A stretch of DNA of 9,322 nucleotides from Promethearchaeota archaeon (GTDB lineage Archaea > Asgardarchaeota > Lokiarchaeia > Sigyniarchaeales > SOKP01), in assembly GCA_019894815.1 (NCBI GenBank), contig JAGXNU010000073.1, forward strand, positions 1-9,322. Direction: 5' to 3'. The notes below the pieces were generated by a model, which was not told the origin of the DNA, made no database searches, and saw only the letters and a list, made by a program, of their open reading frames with translations. Positions 6,531 through 9,322 of the stretch are shown here, one piece after another; the stretch's first letter is position 1, and each line of letters starts with the position of its first letter. Made by a program: the position numbers and the translations under genes.

Positions 6531-6634
6531 CGCAGATGGAGGGACTCGAACCCCCGAACGCTTTCACGCACCAGCTTTCTCTGTCAATCTTCATACATTC
6601 GAAGCTAGCGTCTTACCAACTAGGCTACATCTGC
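6531..6634 (-). tRNA. tRNA-Ser(CGA) with a 21-nt intron in the anticodon loop
   Basis: Read on the minus strand from 6634, the acceptor GCAGATG pairs fully with CATCTGC, followed by discriminator G73 as in archaeal serine tRNAs. CCA is not encoded. The D arm is GCCT-AGTTGGTA-AGAC, with one C11:A24 mismatch. The anticodon stem CTAGC pairs with GCTGG (one T:G). The loop TTCGAA gives anticodon CGA (6599-6601), reading UCG. The variable arm is long (15 nt) and folds as GCGT-GAAA-GCGT, a class II tRNA. The T arm is GGGGG-TTCGAGT-CCCTC. About 21 nt between position 37 and position 38 (6577-6597) must be removed to restore a 7-nt loop, leaving 83 nt. Serine is supported together by the CGA anticodon, the long variable arm and G73. 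Confidence 0.93.
6577..6597 (-). other. tRNA-Ser intron (between positions 37 and 38)
   Basis: This is the archaeal canonical intron position. A relaxed bulge-helix-bulge can be drawn: bulge GAA (positions 35-37) and bulge AAA around the 3' site, separated by a 3-bp helix UUC/GAG (one U:G), then an inner UGU/ACA helix. The cut could slide by one base because A lies on both sides; the spliced product is the same. It should be removed by the EndA splicing endonuclease. Confidence 0.8.
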
Positions 6635-6671
6635 ATCTAGATAAACTCTTCATTTAGGTATAGTTTAGTTG

Positions 6672-6681
6672 AATATAAATT
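6672..6681 (-). promoter_or_regulatory. TATA-like box upstream of tRNA-Ser
   Basis: On the minus strand AATTTATATT lies about 40 bp before the mature 5' end of the tRNA. That would place transcription start some 10-15 bp ahead of it, leaving a short leader for RNase P. In such AT-rich DNA this is suggestive only. Confidence 0.35.
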
Positions 6682-6722
6682 TCTTTCTAAATTAACTAAT
6701 ATTTTATAATACTGAAGGTAAT

Positions 6723-7022
6723 TTAGGAAGAAGGGACATAAATTTTTAACTTAAGTGAAGGATCAAGAAGTTTGATTACACCTTGTTGTTCCATTTGTTT
6801 GAGTAAGAGCTTTATTGTAGAAATTCTAATATCATATTTTAAAGCGATATCAGAGGCCAGAATAGATTTCCTCTTCAAGATAAATTCCTTAATTTCCTCT
6901 TCTAAAGAAGTTGGAATAAATGCATCTCTTTCTACTATGGTAATTTGCTTGGTTCTACCGTATTTTCTTCTTAAATTTAACGTAGCTTTTCTTACAAGAA
7001 CCCTTTCTTCTTTTTCAGACAT
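6723..7022 (-). CDS. rps25e: Small-subunit ribosomal protein eS25 (winged helix)
   Basis: The 99-residue basic protein has a positively charged N-terminus (RKATLNLRRKYGRTKQ, 11-26) and a C-terminal winged helix (about 38-97). The pattern ILASDIALKYDIRISTIKLLLKQMEQQGVIKLLDPSLKLKIYVP matches eS25, in which ITPxxxAxxxxIxxSxAxxxLxxLxxKGxIKLxxxxxxxxIYxP is typical. eS25 sits in the head of the small ribosomal subunit. It occurs in eukaryotes and in Asgard and TACK archaea and is generally missing from euryarchaea, which supports the lineage call. The frame could begin at a GTG at 7031 (three more residues), but the ATG at 7022 is the better start. It lies upstream of the serine tRNA on the same strand and is divergent from the Bud23-like gene. 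A DNA-binding winged-helix regulator is the main alternative, but the IKLxxxxxxxxIYVP ending favours eS25. Confidence 0.72.
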   Translation of the reverse strand: MSEKEERVLVRKATLNLRRKYGRTKQITIVERDAFIPTSLEEEIKEFILKRKSILASDIALKYDIRISTIKLLLKQMEQQGVIKLLDPSLKLKIYVPSS

Positions 7023-7205
7023 ATTATTCACGTAATTCTATGTAGAGGTGTTTTATTATTATTTATTTATGAAATTTTAAAGTTTAAAATATTCTAACAA
7101 CTGATTTATTAAATACTTAAATTTTAATAAAATTTTTGATTTATGCTTGAATTTTTGATATTAACTATATTAATATTACAATATTATTGTCAAGGCAAAA
7201 TCTTT

Positions 7206-7838
7206 GTGAATGATGAATACAAATTTGAAATAAAACGTAAGAGACCTGAAGAGACATATTCCAACGTCAATGTGTATTATAATAAAGAAAACATCGAAAA
7301 ATATGCAAATTCGAAGTCACTGATGAAAATTCAAGAAAAAATGACCATCAGAACTTTAGAATTATTAAATTTACCTGAACATGATTCTCTTATATTAGAT
7401 CTAGGAAGCGGAGTGGGTTTTGTTGGAATGTATTTAAATGAGGTTGGATACAAGACTGTAGCAATAGATATTATATCTGAATTTCTTAGATATTATGATA
7501 TTAAAGAATTAAATCCAATTATAGCAGATATGTGTATTCTTCCATTTAAACCTGAAACATTTGATGCGATCGTTTCTATTTCAGCGTTACAATGGATCTA
7601 TCGAGATGTTAACAATAAAAGAAACAAATTAGCATTAAAAAATTTAGCAAAATCAGTATACTCCGTTCTAAAACCTCAATCTAAAGCAATTTTTCAATTT
7701 TATCCTAAAAATGATATGATGATGGATTTAATTGGAAAAATGTTTAGTGAAAACACTCCATTTAAGGGGGGGTTCATGATAGACAATCCAAATTCACCTA
7801 AAAAGCGCAAAATCTACTTAATTCTGAATAAAAGTTAA
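7206..7838 (+). CDS. Bud23-like 18S/16S rRNA guanine-N7 methyltransferase (SAM-dependent)
   Basis: The 210-residue Rossmann methyltransferase closely follows Bud23 (WBSCR22/BUD23), which makes m7G in the small-subunit rRNA of eukaryotes and needs Trm112. In order there are RKRPEE...YYNKENIEKY, KIQEKMTIRTLELLNLPE, SAM motif I LDLGSGVG (64-71), the acidic D88 after strand 2, SISALQWI (124-131, Bud23 has SISAVQWL), FQFYPKN (163-169) and GGFMIDNPNSPKKRKIYLIL (188-207). The last is nearly diagnostic, because Bud23 has GGxVVDYPNSxKxKKxYL. The protein stops right there and lacks the basic C-terminal extension of eukaryotic Bud23. The frame is open to an ATG at 7143, but those 21 extra residues are a hydrophobic AT-rich run with no counterpart, so the GTG at 7206 (AAGGC 9-13 bases upstream) is preferred; the start remains uncertain. 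It is divergently transcribed from eS25, so both belong to the small subunit. Confidence 0.86.
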   Translation: MNDEYKFEIKRKRPEETYSNVNVYYNKENIEKYANSKSLMKIQEKMTIRTLELLNLPEHDSLILDLGSGVGFVGMYLNEVGYKTVAIDIISEFLRYYDIKELNPIIADMCILPFKPETFDAIVSISALQWIYRDVNNKRNKLALKNLAKSVYSVLKPQSKAIFQFYPKNDMMMDLIGKMFSENTPFKGGFMIDNPNSPKKRKIYLILNKS

Positions 7839-7845
7839 TTTTTTT
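7839..7845 (+). terminator. T-run terminator candidate after the Bud23-like gene
   Basis: Seven T residues follow directly on the TAA stop, with a second T-rich stretch (TTTTAATTT) just downstream. This is the form of intrinsic archaeal termination. It separates this gene from the secreted-protein gene beginning at 8022. Confidence 0.4.
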
Positions 7846-7953
7846 GTATATTTTAATTTAAAAACTCATTTGTCAGAATATTCCAAATAACAATAATAAA
7901 TAAAAATAATGCTGATGTTTTAGCTAATAATTAAATATGTAATACTGCAATTA

Positions 7954-7992
7954 TTGAGTTAAAAAAATGTTTTTTATTAATAAAAGACTCAA
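7954..7992. repeat. Inverted repeat in the leader of the secreted-protein gene
   Basis: TTGAGT (7954-7959) and ACTCAA (7987-7992) are exact inverse copies. Inside them a run of seven A and a run of six T form a second short inverted pair. The element lies 30-68 bp ahead of the ATG at 8022 and could be a terminator-like hairpin, an operator or chance in AT-rich DNA. Confidence 0.35.
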
Positions 7993-8021
7993 ATAAAAAA
8001 AATACAAAAAGAAATATTATT

Positions 8022-9322
8022 ATGACAACGCGAAATAAAAAACAACGATTACTTATTCTTTTTTCAATATTAGTGATACTGAATATTCAAATGTTTTTCC
8101 CAACAAATTTTTTAAGTTCAAACGATTCTACTAAAACACTGGAAGAGCAATTTGACAAGGATGTTTTATCGCTAAGTGATGGCATTGGAGAAGATCCTTG
8201 GTGGAACCAAAATTTCCAATGGAGACAATGTATTAATATTACTAACTCTTACGATGATGATTTAGTAGATGCTGCTACGTATATACGGATAAATCATACA
8301 GAATATATTAACCAAGGAAACATGCAAGATGATTTAGATGATATTAGAATTGTAGAAAACGGCGTTTTAAGAGATTATTATGTTACTACAGATTATCCTC
8401 ATGGGGATATGGCAACTATTTGGTTCGAGGTAAACAGTTCTGCTCATACTATAGATCATGACACATATTTATATTATGGGAACGCTTCAATCAGTCTTGA
8501 TGCTAGTTATTACAAAGAGGATCGTTTTGGATTATCGTGGTATTCTTTTGATGAAGATACCGTGGCGGGAACTGTTAAGGATTCAATGGGTAAATATAAC
8601 GCATCACTTTATGGACTAGGTACTACTGTTGCTTACGTTTCAGGTCAATCTGGTAGTGCTCTAGATTTTGAGGATACGCAGAAAACCGCTTATATTGACG
8701 CACCATATACAATTGTCGATGGATTATTTGATTTTACGATTTGTTTTTGGGCAATTGAGGGTTCTACTGGAGAATATATAATTTCTGGCTCAGATGGGGC
8801 GAATCATGATTATATGGTAATGCAGGCTCCTGTTGAAACTGGCTTAACTTGGCACTTTTATGTATGGCGAAGAAATTCTTCAGGAACGTATATCTATGAA
8901 GATTTAGAATTAGATGATGGAATTTTTAGGATAAATCCAGGTAACCCAATAGATATTGCTCCTGGTGGATTCATAATTGGTCAAGATCAAGACAATTTAG
9001 GAGGTAGATTTTCTACAGGGCAAGCCTTCAGTGGTGCACTAGACGATATGAGATTTTTTAATTATGGGCTTTCAGACAGAGAATTGAGTTGGTTATTTAA
9101 CGATTATTCATTAGACATGGAATTAAATACACAAACGGAAAGAGCTGCGCAAATCTCAGTGATAGTGAAAGATGTTGATGGCAGACGAATTCCTGAAGCA
9201 GAAGTTTCTTTGTGGAATGGACCTGAAATTTTGGATGTCCCGGGTATTGGTATTTTTACACAAGATACCGATCCAACGGGGACTGTTCTTTTCTCTAGTG
9301 TACCGTTAGGAACATACAACAT
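8022..9322 (+). CDS. Large secreted surface protein, DUF2341-LamG-Ig-like, 3' end beyond the window
   Basis: The frame is open from the ATG at 8022 to the window edge, giving 433 residues without a stop. The N-terminus has positive residues (TTRNKKQR) and a hydrophobic run 10-30, a signal peptide or anchor. Residues about 60-155 (WWNQNFQWRQCINITNS, then IWFEVNSS, then TYLYYGNAS) look like DUF2341, common in archaeal surface proteins. Residues about 168-360 form a LamG/concanavalin-A-like sandwich: WYSFDEDTVAGTVKDSMGKYN, GSALDFED, FDFTICFWAI, and the closing FSGALDDMRFFNYGLSDREL. From about 376 a further beta domain begins (AAQISVIVKDVDGRRIPEAEVSLW, then TDPTGTVLFSSVPLGTYN), typical of carboxypeptidase-regulatory-like or Ig-like repeats. 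Such proteins bind glycans or sit on the S-layer. Sequons such as NIT, NHT, NSS and NAS suggest N-glycosylation. Enzyme activity is not shown; more domains are expected downstream. Confidence 0.85.
   Translation, partial: MTTRNKKQRLLILFSILVILNIQMFFPTNFLSSNDSTKTLEEQFDKDVLSLSDGIGEDPWWNQNFQWRQCINITNSYDDDLVDAATYIRINHTEYINQGNMQDDLDDIRIVENGVLRDYYVTTDYPHGDMATIWFEVNSSAHTIDHDTYLYYGNASISLDASYYKEDRFGLSWYSFDEDTVAGTVKDSMGKYNASLYGLGTTVAYVSGQSGSALDFEDTQKTAYIDAPYTIVDGLFDFTICFWAIEGSTGEYIISGSDGANHDYMVMQAPVETGLTWHFYVWRRNSSGTYIYEDLELDDGIFRINPGNPIDIAPGGFIIGQDQDNLGGRFSTGQAFSGALDDMRFFNYGLSDRELSWLFNDYSLDMELNTQTERAAQISVIVKDVDGRRIPEAEVSLWNGPEILDVPGIGIFTQDTDPTGTVLFSSVPLGTYN

Noticed and set aside
6531..6634. Reading the tRNA as leucine because of its long variable arm
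   Set aside because: The anticodon CGA reads a serine codon and the discriminator is G, whereas archaeal leucine tRNAs have A73.
6772..7035. Plus-strand open frame of 87 codons with a hydrophobic, Cys-rich start
   Set aside because: It is the antisense of the eS25 gene, whose winged-helix motif is convincing; no ribosome site or independent support.
7143..7205. Possible signal peptide or membrane anchor on the Bud23-like protein (hydrophobic 21 residues from the ATG at 7143)
   Set aside because: Bud23 is a cytosolic or nuclear ribosome enzyme, the run looks like translated AT-rich promoter DNA, and homology to the eukaryotic N-terminus begins only after the GTG at 7206.
9104..9322. Minus-strand open frame at the right edge
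   Set aside because: It is antisense to the Ig-like part of the surface protein, whose frame is continuous with clear domains from 8022.
1..9322. CRISPR arrays, insertion sequences, integrase sites or phage genes
   Set aside because: No regularly spaced direct repeats, terminal inverted repeats flanking a transposase, or recombinase motifs were found on either strand by eye.

Overview
The window looks like a piece of an archaeal chromosome, most probably from an Asgard (Promethearchaeota, Lokiarchaeia-like) genome. The reasons are the very AT-rich sequence, a serine tRNA gene with a short intron in the anticodon loop, an eS25-type ribosomal protein, a Bud23-type rRNA methyltransferase, and a RagA/Gtr1-like GTPase fused to a roadblock-type domain. 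Starts are mixed: some genes have Shine-Dalgarno sites, others have a TATA-like box about 30 bp upstream and little or no leader. The lineage is inferred from gene content, not proven.

Left part (1-2611, + strand): the 3' end of one left-handed beta-helix (hexapeptide-repeat) acyltransferase, a second one with a membrane-embedded N-terminus, and a two-domain metallophosphoesterase. They are nearly contiguous (3 and 9 bp gaps) and probably co-transcribed. The second phosphoesterase domain is a degenerate copy of the first and has lost almost all metal ligands.

Middle (2678-5419, + strand): a ThiI-like tRNA-thiolation protein that keeps its NFLD/THUMP region and a CxxC pair but has a wrecked PP-loop; then a MoaD/ThiS/SAMP-type ubiquitin-like protein ending in Gly-Gly; then, after about 195 bp of regulatory DNA and a good Shine-Dalgarno, the Rag-like GTPase. 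The dead-loop ThiI next to a Gly-Gly beta-grasp protein is the most intriguing part of the window, because it could be a rewired sulfur-transfer or conjugation pair.

Right part: three minus-strand genes, a PfkB-family sugar/nucleoside kinase (5437-6498), tRNA-Ser(CGA) with a 21-nt intron (6531-6634) and eS25 (6723-7022). Divergent from eS25 is the Bud23-like methyltransferase (to 7838), so two small-subunit ribosome genes share one promoter region. The window ends inside a large secreted protein (8022 to beyond 9322) with a signal peptide/anchor, a DUF2341-like domain, a LamG-like domain and the start of an Ig-like/carboxypeptidase-regulatory-like domain. This reading frame is open through the window end and accounts for the last 1.3 kb.

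No insertion sequence, CRISPR array or phage gene was seen.
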